Assembly (NCBI GenBank): GCA_018663165.1
Contig: JABJES010000288.1
Location: 1 to 13,660, forward strand
Direction: 5' to 3'
DNA from: Rhodospirillaceae bacterium
Lineage (GTDB): Bacteria > Pseudomonadota > Alphaproteobacteria > UBA11136
DNA length: 13,660 bases
Shown here: piece after piece, positions 1 to 6,606 of the stretch
Layout: the number at the start of each line of letters is the position of its first letter
Position numbering within the stretch: the first letter of the stretch is position 1
Program-made: the position numbers and the translations under genes
Notes under the pieces: generated by a model
What the model was told of the DNA's origin: nothing
Databases searched by the model: none
Seen by the model: the letters and a program-made list of their open reading frames with translations, nothing else

Positions 1-76
1 TGCGAGGGTTACGCACCACCCGGCTGCAAAAATATCGCCACTCGGATAAGCCCCAGGGGTTCTGAGCAGACTCAAA

Positions 77-103
77 CCACCAATCCGACACCCACCAATC
101 CGA
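77..103. repeat. 12-bp direct repeat, 15-bp period
   Basis: CCACCAATCCGA occurs at 77-88 and again at 92-103, separated by three bases. Both copies are exact. The period of 15 bases is a whole number of codons, so it could be a remnant of an upstream coding end, or a pair of binding sites. No function can be assigned. Confidence 0.7.
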
Positions 104-143
104 TATCCAGCATCTCCATATCATTCCCGGCTCTGTCGGAAAG

Positions 144-156
144 CCTGAGTCTCAGG
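144..156. promoter_or_regulatory. Perfect dyad around a GANTC site
   Basis: CCTGAG-T-CTCAGG is a perfect inverted repeat with 6-bp arms and a single central base. Its centre contains GAGTC (147-151), a GANTC site of the kind methylated by CcrM in many alphaproteobacteria. The short symmetric form suggests an operator more than an RNA hairpin, because one central base cannot form a loop. Its role is unknown. Confidence 0.35.
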
Positions 157-200
157 ATAGGAAATAATTTATCTAAATTTTTATCTTTGTGACTTGAAGC

Positions 201-229
201 TTGAACTTCTTGGAATTCAAGCATAAATT
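201..229 (+). promoter_or_regulatory. Weak candidate vegetative promoter for the fliF operon
   Basis: TTGAAC (201-206) and TAAATT (224-229) are separated by 17 bases. Each matches four of six positions of the sigma-70 consensus. The -35-like element lies inside a dyad with arms at 199-205 and 216-222 (GCTTGAA/TTCAAGC). The -10-like element abuts a DnaA box. The match is weak, and several other AT-rich hexamers here could serve as well. Confidence 0.2.
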
Positions 230-236
230 ATCCACA
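228..236 (+). promoter_or_regulatory. Exact consensus DnaA box
   Basis: TTATCCACA at 228-236 equals the strong (R1-type) DnaA box of Escherichia coli. A given 9-mer should occur about once per 130 kb counting both strands of random sequence, so one in a 400-base promoter region is unlikely but not decisive. DnaA is a known transcription factor in alphaproteobacteria such as Caulobacter. Only one box is visible, and nothing else here looks like a replication origin, so a regulatory site is the better reading if it is real. Confidence 0.4.
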
Positions 237-260
237 GATGGGTAAAATTTTCCCTTTTAG

Positions 261-277
261 TCGGCATTTTTTGCCGA
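261..277. promoter_or_regulatory. Dyad ahead of fliF, possible FlbD (ftr-like) operator
   Basis: TCGGCA and TGCCGA flank TTTTT, giving a perfect inverted repeat with 6-bp arms. No T-run follows on either strand, so it is a poor terminator. In Caulobacter, FlbD binds dyad elements called ftr and represses fliF through one of them. Here flbD sits in the same operon and this dyad lies about 125 bases ahead of the fliF start, so an FlbD operator is plausible. I cannot check the match to the ftr consensus. Confidence 0.35.
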
Positions 278-280
278 GCG

Positions 281-295
281 TTAACCACTTTTTCA
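281..295 (+). promoter_or_regulatory. Possible CtrA half-site
   Basis: TTAACC at 281-286 resembles one half of the CtrA site TTAA-N7-TTAA. The second half at the correct distance reads TTCA (292-295), one mismatch from TTAA. CtrA controls class II flagellar operons including fliF in Caulobacter. The site is imperfect and could be chance in AT-rich DNA. Confidence 0.2.
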
Positions 296-400
296 TTTCC
301 ATACGGCTAGCCTACCCTCTGATATTGCATCTGAATGTAACTATCCGGCCTTCACCCAAGCGTTGGCCAGGAACTTTTCGTACAAAAGGGGACTATTAAA

Positions 401-2056
401 GTGAGCGCCTTAGCACAGACCTTAAATAATCTAGGGACCGGCCGGGTTGCCGCTATCATCGGCGTCGGGATTGGTCTGATCGCGTTCTTTGTTTTCATGA
501 CCAGCCGTTTGGGAACACCAGGTGGCATGGTCATGCTTTACGGCAATCTTGACCCGGCGGACAGTGGGCAAATCGCCGCCAAGCTCGAATCTCAGCAGAT
601 CCCCTATGAATTAAAAGCCGGCGGCACGCAGATTTTCGTTCCTAATGAGGATGCGCCGAGGCTCCGTCTCAGTTTGAACCAGGAGGGACTGACCGGCAGT
701 GGCACAATCGGCTATGAACTTTTTGACGATGCCAACGCCCTTGGAACAACCAGTTTTGTGCAGAGGATAAATCAGGTTCGCGCCCTTGAAGGAGAACTGT
801 CCCGGACCATTAAAAGCATCGATAATGTTAAAAACGCCCGCGTTCATATTGTTTTGCCGCAACGTGAGCTTTTCAGCCGCGACAGCAAAGAGCCCAGCGC
901 CTCTATTGTTCTTAAACTTTCAGGACGTTTCTCAAAAGCCCAGGTTCAGGCCGTGCAAAATCTTGTCGCCTCTTCCGTCCCAGGACTTACAACGGCCAGG
1001 ATTTCAATTGTCGACGACAAAGGAAATCTCCTCGCCCGCGGCGATGCTTCCGAAGGTGACGGCACAGCCACACCGGCCGATGCCGATGAATTACGCAATA
1101 CGTATGAAACTCGTATGGCACACACAATCGAAGAACTAATCGAACGCTCAGTCGGTTTTGGGAAAGTTCGCGCAGAAGTGAACGCCGACATGGACTTTGA
1201 TCGAATCGTTACCAATTCCGAGATTTACGACCCCAATGGTCAGGTTGTCCGTTCAACCCAGACGGTTGAAGAAGGGGCAAACTCCACAGAAAGCGATAAT
1301 GCATCCGCCATAACGGTTGCCGATAACCTTCCTAATGCCCAGAACGAAGAAATTGGGGGCACAGGGCCAACAGCGGCCTCGTCTTCTTCACGGACAGAGG
1401 AAACCGTTAATTTTGAAATTTCAAAAACCATCAAAAATCATATCCGTGAAACCGGAACGATCAACAAACTCTCTGTTGCCGTGCTTGTTGATGGTACCTA
1501 TACGACCGATGCGGACGGTAATGCCATTTACGAGCCCAGAAGCGAGGAGGAACTCCAGCAGTTTGGAAAGCTGGTTCGTTCCACCGTCGGCTATGATAAA
1601 AAACGCGGTGATATTATCGAAGTCGTGAACCTTAAATTTGCCATTGTTGAAGGTGCATTCGCCGAAGAAGAAATAGAGCCACTGTTTGGCTTGGGCAAAC
1701 AAGATTATTTCCGTGTGGGTGAAATTATTGTGCTTTCCGTTATTGCCATTCTGGTCATTCTTATGGTTGTTCGCCCACTTCTCATGCGCGCCCTGGAAGC
1801 CATTCCGACGGCTGCCGAGCGTGAGCTTATGGCTGAAAAATCGGCGCCTGCACTCGCTGGGCCTGCTGAATCCGCCTTGGCCGCCGCAGCTGGCGCCATG
1901 CCCGAGGAAGAAGAGGAAGATGACACCCTGATTAACCTTGCCCAAATAGAAGGCCGGGTAAAAGCATCCTCCTTAAAGAAAGTCGGCGAAATTATTGATA
2001 AACATCCTGAGGAAACCGTATCGATTATCCGAACATGGATGTTTGCGGAAAAATAA
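401..2056 (+). CDS. fliF: Flagellar MS-ring protein FliF
   Basis: FliF forms the MS ring in the inner membrane, the base on which the rotor, rod and export gate assemble. The 551-residue length is normal. A membrane helix lies near residues 17-34 and a second near 440-460. Between them is the periplasmic ring-building region, with the conserved stretch ALEGELSRTIKSIDNVKNAR (about 128-147). A poorly conserved Ser/Thr/Glu-rich loop follows near 285-335. After the second helix comes a cytoplasmic tail with an acidic run (EEEEEDD, 502-508), then the conserved C-terminus that binds FliG, ending IIRTWMFAEK. The GTG start is preferred because AAGGGGA lies a fitting distance upstream and the first helix starts soon after. 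It is the first gene of the operon; fliG begins 37 bases downstream. Confidence 0.97.
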   Translation: MSALAQTLNNLGTGRVAAIIGVGIGLIAFFVFMTSRLGTPGGMVMLYGNLDPADSGQIAAKLESQQIPYELKAGGTQIFVPNEDAPRLRLSLNQEGLTGSGTIGYELFDDANALGTTSFVQRINQVRALEGELSRTIKSIDNVKNARVHIVLPQRELFSRDSKEPSASIVLKLSGRFSKAQVQAVQNLVASSVPGLTTARISIVDDKGNLLARGDASEGDGTATPADADELRNTYETRMAHTIEELIERSVGFGKVRAEVNADMDFDRIVTNSEIYDPNGQVVRSTQTVEEGANSTESDNASAITVADNLPNAQNEEIGGTGPTAASSSSRTEETVNFEISKTIKNHIRETGTINKLSVAVLVDGTYTTDADGNAIYEPRSEEELQQFGKLVRSTVGYDKKRGDIIEVVNLKFAIVEGAFAEEEIEPLFGLGKQDYFRVGEIIVLSVIAILVILMVVRPLLMRALEAIPTAAERELMAEKSAPALAGPAESALAAAAGAMPEEEEEDDTLINLAQIEGRVKASSLKKVGEIIDKHPEETVSIIRTWMFAEK

Positions 2057-2093
2057 CAACAATTACTCTTATTAATGCAGGAGTGAATCGGTT

Positions 2094-3104
2094 ATGAAGG
2101 AAGACTATAGAGGCCTCTCAGGTCCGGAAAAAGCCGCCATGCTGGTCATGGCTATTGGTGAAGAATACGCAACCAAGCTTTTCGCCTTGATGGATGATGA
2201 GGAAATCAAAGAGCTTTCCCAGGCCATGGCCAACCTTGGCACGGTCAATTCAACTATGGTTGAGCGGCTTTTCCTTGAATTCTCTGAAGGCGTCGCCTCA
2301 ACGGGCTCGCTGGTCGGCACCTATGAAAGCACCGAGCGCCTGCTTGTCAAAGCACTCGGTAAAGATCGCGTCGACAATATTATGGAAGAAATCCGTGGGC
2401 CTGCCGGTCGCACCATGTGGGACAAGCTTGGCAACGTTAACGAGGCTGTTCTTGGGAATTATCTGAAGAATGAGTATCCCCAGACCGTGGCCGTCGTCAT
2501 GTCGAAGATCAAGCCCGACCATGCTGCGAGCGTGCTTTCCACCCTGCCGGAAACCTTCGCTATGGAAGTGGTCCAGCGCATGCTGAGCATGGAATCGGTT
2601 CAAAAAGAAGTTCTCGATGACGTTGAGAAGACCCTTCGCACCGAGTTCATGAGCAACCTTGCCCGTACAAACCGTCGCGACGCCCATGAAATGATGGCTG
2701 AAATTTTCAATAACCTCGACCGCAATGCCGAAACAAAGTTCATGTCTGCACTCGAAGAACAGAACCGCGATGCCGCCGAACGCATCAAGGCGCTGATGTT
2801 CACCTTCGAAGACCTCAACAAGCTCGACCCGCAAGGTGTTCAAACTTTGTTGCGTAGCGTTGATAAAGACAAACTGGGGCTTGCCCTGAAGGGCGCTTCT
2901 GAATCCATGCGCGAATTGTTCTTCTCTAATATGTCTGAGCGCGCTGGCAAGATTCTAAAAGAAGACATGGAATCCATGGGGCCGGTTCGACTTAAAGACG
3001 TCGATGAAGCGCAGATGGCGATGGTCACGGTGGCCAAAGATCTCGCAGCTCAAGGTGAGATTGTCATCACCGAGAGCAAGGGCGATGAAGAACTTGTTTA
3101 TTAG
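2094..3104 (+). CDS. fliG: Flagellar motor switch protein FliG
   Basis: FliG links the MS ring to the C ring and carries the surface on which the stator pushes. At 336 residues it is full length. The N-terminal domain starts with GPEKAAMLVMAIGEE, the middle domain carries the EHPQ-type motif as EYPQ, and the C-terminal torque helix region contains LKGASESMRE. The charged torque residues known from E. coli (K264, R281, D288, D289, R297) correspond to K266, R283, E290, D291 and R299, so all charges are kept, with one Asp changed to Glu. GCAGGAG at 2078-2084 is a good ribosome site. It follows fliF, whose C-terminal tail is its docking partner, and precedes fliH. Confidence 0.97.
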   Translation: MKEDYRGLSGPEKAAMLVMAIGEEYATKLFALMDDEEIKELSQAMANLGTVNSTMVERLFLEFSEGVASTGSLVGTYESTERLLVKALGKDRVDNIMEEIRGPAGRTMWDKLGNVNEAVLGNYLKNEYPQTVAVVMSKIKPDHAASVLSTLPETFAMEVVQRMLSMESVQKEVLDDVEKTLRTEFMSNLARTNRRDAHEMMAEIFNNLDRNAETKFMSALEEQNRDAAERIKALMFTFEDLNKLDPQGVQTLLRSVDKDKLGLALKGASESMRELFFSNMSERAGKILKEDMESMGPVRLKDVDEAQMAMVTVAKDLAAQGEIVITESKGDEELVY

Positions 3105-3118
3105 GTAAACAGATAGAT

Positions 3119-3907
3119 ATGTCCGCAATAAAGAAATACATCCCCCCTATTTCGTTCGATGAGAACGATATAGAAAAGGAAGCTGAAGAGCAGGCCAGGA
3201 TTGAACTGGCCGAGCGCCAGCATATGGAATCTCTTATCGAGAATGCCCGGCAGGAAGGCTTTGAGCAGGGGCGCACAAAAGGAACCGAAGACGCCCGCGC
3301 CGAAGGTGCCCATATGGCATCTCAAGCCCTTAATAATATCCAGCATCAACTTATAGAGCTGGGAAATATACAGGCTTCTATTTTTGAAGAATCGCGGGAT
3401 TACGCCATCAAGGCCTCTCTTACCGTCGCCCGAAAAATTCTCCCTACCCTTTCACGCAAAAACGCGCTTGCCGAAATTAAGGGCCTGATGATCACCTGCC
3501 TTGACCGCCTTCTCGCCGAGCCGCGAATTCTCGTCAGGGTTAATGAAAGGACCCAAGGCGAGCTCCAAACGCATATTGAGGACATTAGCGACCAGAGTGG
3601 CTATCACGGCAAAATATCCATCGTTGCCAATAATAAGCTGGATGATGCCGATTGCCGTGTAGAGTGGGCCGATGGAATCGCAGAACGAAATATCAAGGAA
3701 ATCTGGAATGAGATAGATTCCATTATCAAAATCTATCTCGGCGATCAGGAAGAAGTCTTGGCCCAGCCTGACCAGTCAGAAACAGCCAAAGATCAGCTCA
3801 ATGCTGAAACCCAAGAAACAGAGGGCTCCTCAACTGAGGCTGCCCCTGATGAATTACCCCCACCCGAAACCGGGCCGGACGATCCGGAACATCTATTAGG
3901 AGATTAA
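3119..3907 (+). CDS. fliH: Flagellar assembly protein FliH
   Basis: FliH is the peripheral stalk-like partner of the export ATPase FliI and tethers it to FliN and FlhA. The 262-residue protein begins with an aromatic/proline segment (KKYIPPISFDEND). This sits where other FliH proteins carry N-terminal tryptophans that bind FliN. An acidic helical stretch follows, with GFEQGRTKGTEDARAEG near residues 42-58, the small-residue (GxxxG-like) helix typical of the family. The C-terminal domain (about 85-205) contains the DCRVEWADG segment common to FliH/SctL proteins. The last 55 residues are an acidic, proline-rich tail beyond the normal domain end. The ribosome site is weak, so translation may depend on read-through from fliG 14 bases upstream. 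Confidence 0.9.
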   Translation: MSAIKKYIPPISFDENDIEKEAEEQARIELAERQHMESLIENARQEGFEQGRTKGTEDARAEGAHMASQALNNIQHQLIELGNIQASIFEESRDYAIKASLTVARKILPTLSRKNALAEIKGLMITCLDRLLAEPRILVRVNERTQGELQTHIEDISDQSGYHGKISIVANNKLDDADCRVEWADGIAERNIKEIWNEIDSIIKIYLGDQEEVLAQPDQSETAKDQLNAETQETEGSSTEAAPDELPPPETGPDDPEHLLGD

Positions 3908-3909
3908 CC

Positions 3910-4323
3910 ATGTCCGACCAAGAGACGACTAACCCAACCGAAGAGGCCACACCGCCCGCAGAAGAAGCCGCGCCAAATGATCTTCAACTGGCAGAATTTG
4001 ATGATCCGCCGCCGCCACCAGAGAGTCCGGCTCAGGACCCCATGGCCATTAATGACATAATGGATGAGGATATATCACAGAAGGATTTGGATGCCGTTTA
4101 TGACATCCCCGTCCAGGTATCCGCAGTCCTTGGAAAGGCCGAAATGCAGGTCAGCCAGCTTCTCAAACTTGGTCGTGGCGCGGTTGTCGAGCTTGACAGA
4201 AAAGTCGGAGAGGCGATTGATATTTATGTCAATAATCGCCTTGTCGCACGTGGAGAGGTCGTGGTGGTTGATGAACGGCTTGGTGTCACCATGACTGAAA
4301 TTATCAAGTCCGACCAATCCTGA
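3910..4323 (+). CDS. fliN: Flagellar motor switch protein FliN
   Basis: FliN forms the lower part of the C ring and docks FliH for export. It is 137 residues long. The first 60 or so are acidic and proline-rich (DDPPPPPESPAQDP) and look disordered. The rest is a single SpoA domain beginning VYDIPVQVSAVLGKAEM and containing the signature LLKLGRGAVVELDRKVGE, then IYVNNRLVARGEVVVVDERLGV. AGGAG at 3898-3902, inside the end of fliH, gives a strong ribosome site, with only 2 bases between the fliH stop and this start. That tight coupling suits two proteins that bind each other. No fliM is present in the window. Confidence 0.96.
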   Translation: MSDQETTNPTEEATPPAEEAAPNDLQLAEFDDPPPPPESPAQDPMAINDIMDEDISQKDLDAVYDIPVQVSAVLGKAEMQVSQLLKLGRGAVVELDRKVGEAIDIYVNNRLVARGEVVVVDERLGVTMTEIIKSDQS

Positions 4324-4364
4324 TAAACCTGGCGACAAGCGCCCTTTTAAGAATGTAAGTATCT

Positions 4365-5183
4365 ATGGCAGAGAACGCTCAAGGAAGCGAATCCTCACCG
4401 GGTAAAAAATCCGCAGTGGATTACGCGACAATATTCGGCCTGCTCGGCGGTTTTGCGCTGATCGCAATGGCCCTCTATATGGGAGGGTCACCAAAGTCGT
4501 TTATCGATATTCCTTCGATTTTGATCGTCATCGGAGGGACTTTTGCCGTTACCTCAATCTGTTTTTCCATCGGTGAAGTATTTCGAGCTCAAACAGTTGT
4601 CGTTCATGCCCTTATCTACTCTACCCGTGACCCGGTTCAGGCCGCCATCCAGGTTCTCGCCCTGGCTAAAGCGGCCAGGAAACGTGGGGTCCTTGCCCTT
4701 CAGAGCATTATCCCCCAACTCAACAATGATAAATTTCTGCAAAAGGGACTGATGATGATTGTCGACGGCATGCCCGGCGAAGAAGTCGAACGGCTTCTTC
4801 AGCATGAGCTCCGCGCAACCAGCAACCGACATTTCAAAAGCGCTAATGTTTTGCGCAAATCGGCAGAGGTTTCGCCCGCCATGGGACTGATCGGCACATT
4901 AATCGGCCTGGTCCAGATGCTGGGGAACCTTGATGATCCAAAAAGCATCGGCCCGGCAATGGCCGTCGCCCTTTTGACTACATTTTACGGGGCCGTTCTA
5001 TCCAATATGGTTTTTGCCCCCCTTGCCTCGAAACTTGACCGTAATTCCAAAGAAGAAGCCTTAGTCAACACCCTTTACCTAATGGCGGCGGCTTCAATCG
5101 GAAAACAGGAAAACCCTCGACGACTGGAAATGCTTGTTAACAGCCTCCTTCCGCCAAACCGGCGGATCAGATATTTTGACTAA
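4365..5183 (+). CDS. motA: MotA/PomA-type flagellar stator subunit
   Basis: This is a MotA-family ion-channel subunit that forms the stator with MotB. It has 272 residues and four membrane helices, near 22-39, 47-67, 168-190 and 197-220. The large cytoplasmic loop carries a charged patch (RKR, 105-107) where stators contact FliG. The third and fourth helices hold SPAMGLIGTLIGLVQML (P171, T178) and the segment MAVALLTTFYGAVLSNMVF. The sequence is closer to the sodium-type PomA/MotP branch than to E. coli MotA as far as I can judge by eye; the coupling ion is set partly by the missing B subunit and cannot be called. No motB follows: the next gene is flbD after 24 bases. The ribosome site is weak. 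Confidence 0.9.
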   Translation: MAENAQGSESSPGKKSAVDYATIFGLLGGFALIAMALYMGGSPKSFIDIPSILIVIGGTFAVTSICFSIGEVFRAQTVVVHALIYSTRDPVQAAIQVLALAKAARKRGVLALQSIIPQLNNDKFLQKGLMMIVDGMPGEEVERLLQHELRATSNRHFKSANVLRKSAEVSPAMGLIGTLIGLVQMLGNLDDPKSIGPAMAVALLTTFYGAVLSNMVFAPLASKLDRNSKEEALVNTLYLMAAASIGKQENPRRLEMLVNSLLPPNRRIRYFD

Positions 5184-5207
5184 AAAACAGAGAGTTCGGA
5201 GAAAAAA

Positions 5208-6593
5208 ATGCGATTGCTCATAATTGGCCCCCTAGAAGGTTATATCAGCGCAGCCAGTAAGATTGCGCTCGACCGAGGAGCTAAAGTCACGCATACGGAA
5301 TCGATTGAGAACGGGCTTAATATGCTGCGCTCCGGTCAGAGTGCCGATCTGGTCATGATTGACGTTAAGCTCAATGTCGCCGACCTGGTCGATAGCCTCA
5401 AAAACGAACGTATTTTTGTTCCCGTTATTGCCTGTGGCATCGGCAATGATACACCTTCAGCCGTCAAGGCGATCAAAAGCGGGGCCAAGGAATATCTGCC
5501 CCTCCCCCCGGATGCGGAATTAATCGCTGCCGTTCTCGAAGCGGTTTCCGAAGAAAGCCACGCCATTGTCTTCAACGACCCCGCAATGGCCGAATGCCTT
5601 CGTTTAGGCGAACAGGTGGCTCCCAGTGAAGCCAGCATCATGATTACCGGCGAATCAGGCACCGGCAAGGAACTGGTCGCCCGCTTTATTCACCGAAAGA
5701 GCAAGCGTTCGGACCAAAAGTTTGTTTCCGTCAACTGCGCCGCTATCCCTGAAAATTTACTTGAATCAGAGCTTTTCGGACATGAAAAGGGAGCCTTTAC
5801 CGGCGCTGTCGCCCGGCGCGTTGGAAAATTTGAGGAAGCCAACGGGGGAACCCTGCTGCTTGATGAAATCAGTGAAATGGACCCTCGGCTCCAGGCCAAG
5901 CTTTTGCGCGTCATTCAGGAACGCGAGATTGACAGAGTTGGCGGCACACAGCCGGTCAAAGTCGATATTCGCCTGATTGCCACCACAAACCGTGATCTTG
6001 AAGAGGAAGTTCAGAAAGGAAATTTCCGTGATGATCTTTTCTTCCGCCTCAACGTCATGACTCTGTCCCTGCCGCCGCTTCGCGAAAGGCCAAAGGACAT
6101 CAAGGTTCTGGTTGAACATTTCATCAAGAAGTTTTCCGATGCCAACGGCGTCCCCGAACGGAAAGTTTCCGATGAAGCGTTAAAGGTTCTATTGACCCAT
6201 ACCTGGCGCGGGAATGTCCGCGAACTGGAAAATACAATGCATCGCGCGGTTCTTCTTTCCAGCGGGCCGGAGATTCTTCCCAACGCCATCCTCCTTTCGG
6301 GGAGCGGAACCGTCAGCCAAGCCTATGGCACGTCCGAAACAACTCAAGCCACCCCCACCTCGGCCGCCACTTCAGGCGAAGAGACGGACAAAAGCACCAT
6401 GGTTGGGAAAACTGTGGCCGCTGTTGAGCGCGACCTGATTCTCAACACCCTTAACCATTGCCTGGGCAACCGAACCCATGCGGCAAATATCCTCGGTATT
6501 TCCATTCGCACCCTAAGGAATAAACTAAAGCTTTATAGTGAAGGCGGCGTTCCTGTTCCCGTTCCCGGCCCCCCCAACAACGCCAGCATCTAG
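5208..6593 (+). CDS. flbD: FlbD-type sigma-54-dependent flagellar activator
   Basis: FlbD activates sigma-54-dependent late flagellar genes and can repress early ones. The 461 residues comprise an N-terminal receiver-like domain (1-120), an AAA+ domain (about 125-355), a Ser/Thr-rich linker and a C-terminal Fis-type helix-turn-helix (NRTHAANILGISIRTLRNKL). The AAA+ domain has Walker A GESGTGK (148-154), the sigma-54 contact loop GAFTGA (195-200), Walker B LLLDE (216-220) and the arginine-finger region FRDDLFFRLNV. D52 is in the phosphoacceptor position, but the N-terminal acidic pair of normal receivers is missing (the segment reads LLIIGPLEGY). This matches the atypical receiver of Caulobacter FlbD. 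GGAG at 5198-5201 is a good ribosome site. Its targets may include the dyad ahead of fliF. Confidence 0.93.
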   Translation: MRLLIIGPLEGYISAASKIALDRGAKVTHTESIENGLNMLRSGQSADLVMIDVKLNVADLVDSLKNERIFVPVIACGIGNDTPSAVKAIKSGAKEYLPLPPDAELIAAVLEAVSEESHAIVFNDPAMAECLRLGEQVAPSEASIMITGESGTGKELVARFIHRKSKRSDQKFVSVNCAAIPENLLESELFGHEKGAFTGAVARRVGKFEEANGGTLLLDEISEMDPRLQAKLLRVIQEREIDRVGGTQPVKVDIRLIATTNRDLEEEVQKGNFRDDLFFRLNVMTLSLPPLRERPKDIKVLVEHFIKKFSDANGVPERKVSDEALKVLLTHTWRGNVRELENTMHRAVLLSSGPEILPNAILLSGSGTVSQAYGTSETTQATPTSAATSGEETDKSTMVGKTVAAVERDLILNTLNHCLGNRTHAANILGISIRTLRNKLKLYSEGGVPVPVPGPPNNASI

Positions 6594-6606
6594 GGCTTTT
6601 TAAAGA

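Larger units (their letters stand above)
1..400. other. Upstream control region of the fliF operon; no recognised gene
   Basis: No protein family is recognisable in these 400 bases. One + frame stays open from the left edge to a TGA at 190-192, but its translation is low in complexity (Ser, Pro, Thr, Asn) and matches nothing I know. A - strand frame from 124 to the edge is rich in Trp and looks spurious. From about 140 onward the region is AT-rich and holds three dyads (144-156, 199-222, 261-277), an exact DnaA box (228-236) and a TTAACC element (281-286). It lies directly ahead of a long co-directional operon, so it most likely carries the operon promoter. I found no GG-N10-GC sigma-54 promoter in it by eye. 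Confidence 0.6.

Noticed and set aside
1..192. + strand frame open from the left edge to TGA 190-192, as the end of an upstream gene
   Set aside because: The translation is low in complexity and matches no family I know. An open stretch of this length can arise by chance, and repeats and dyads within it point to non-coding DNA.
199..222. GCTTGAA/TTCAAGC dyad as a terminator of an upstream gene
   Set aside because: The 7-bp stem has little GC and a 10-base loop, and no T-run follows on either strand.
228..236. A replication origin at the DnaA box
   Set aside because: Only one box is present, with no cluster of boxes and no origin-linked genes such as dnaA, hemE or parAB nearby.
261..277. TCGGCA-TTTTT-TGCCGA as a rho-independent terminator or as a sigma-54 promoter
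   Set aside because: No U-run follows the stem. The GG and GC are 8 bases apart, not the 10 needed for a -24/-12 promoter.
343..363. GG...GC pair ahead of fliF as a sigma-54 promoter
   Set aside because: The spacing is 11 bases, one too many, and the surrounding bases do not match TGGCAC/TTGC.
1421..1945. Long - strand open frame opposite fliF (174 codons)
   Set aside because: It lies wholly inside fliF, has no family resemblance, and follows the composition of the antisense strand.
2298..2843. Long - strand open frame opposite fliG (181 codons)
   Set aside because: It is a shadow of the fliG reading frame, rich in His and Phe, with no recognisable domain.
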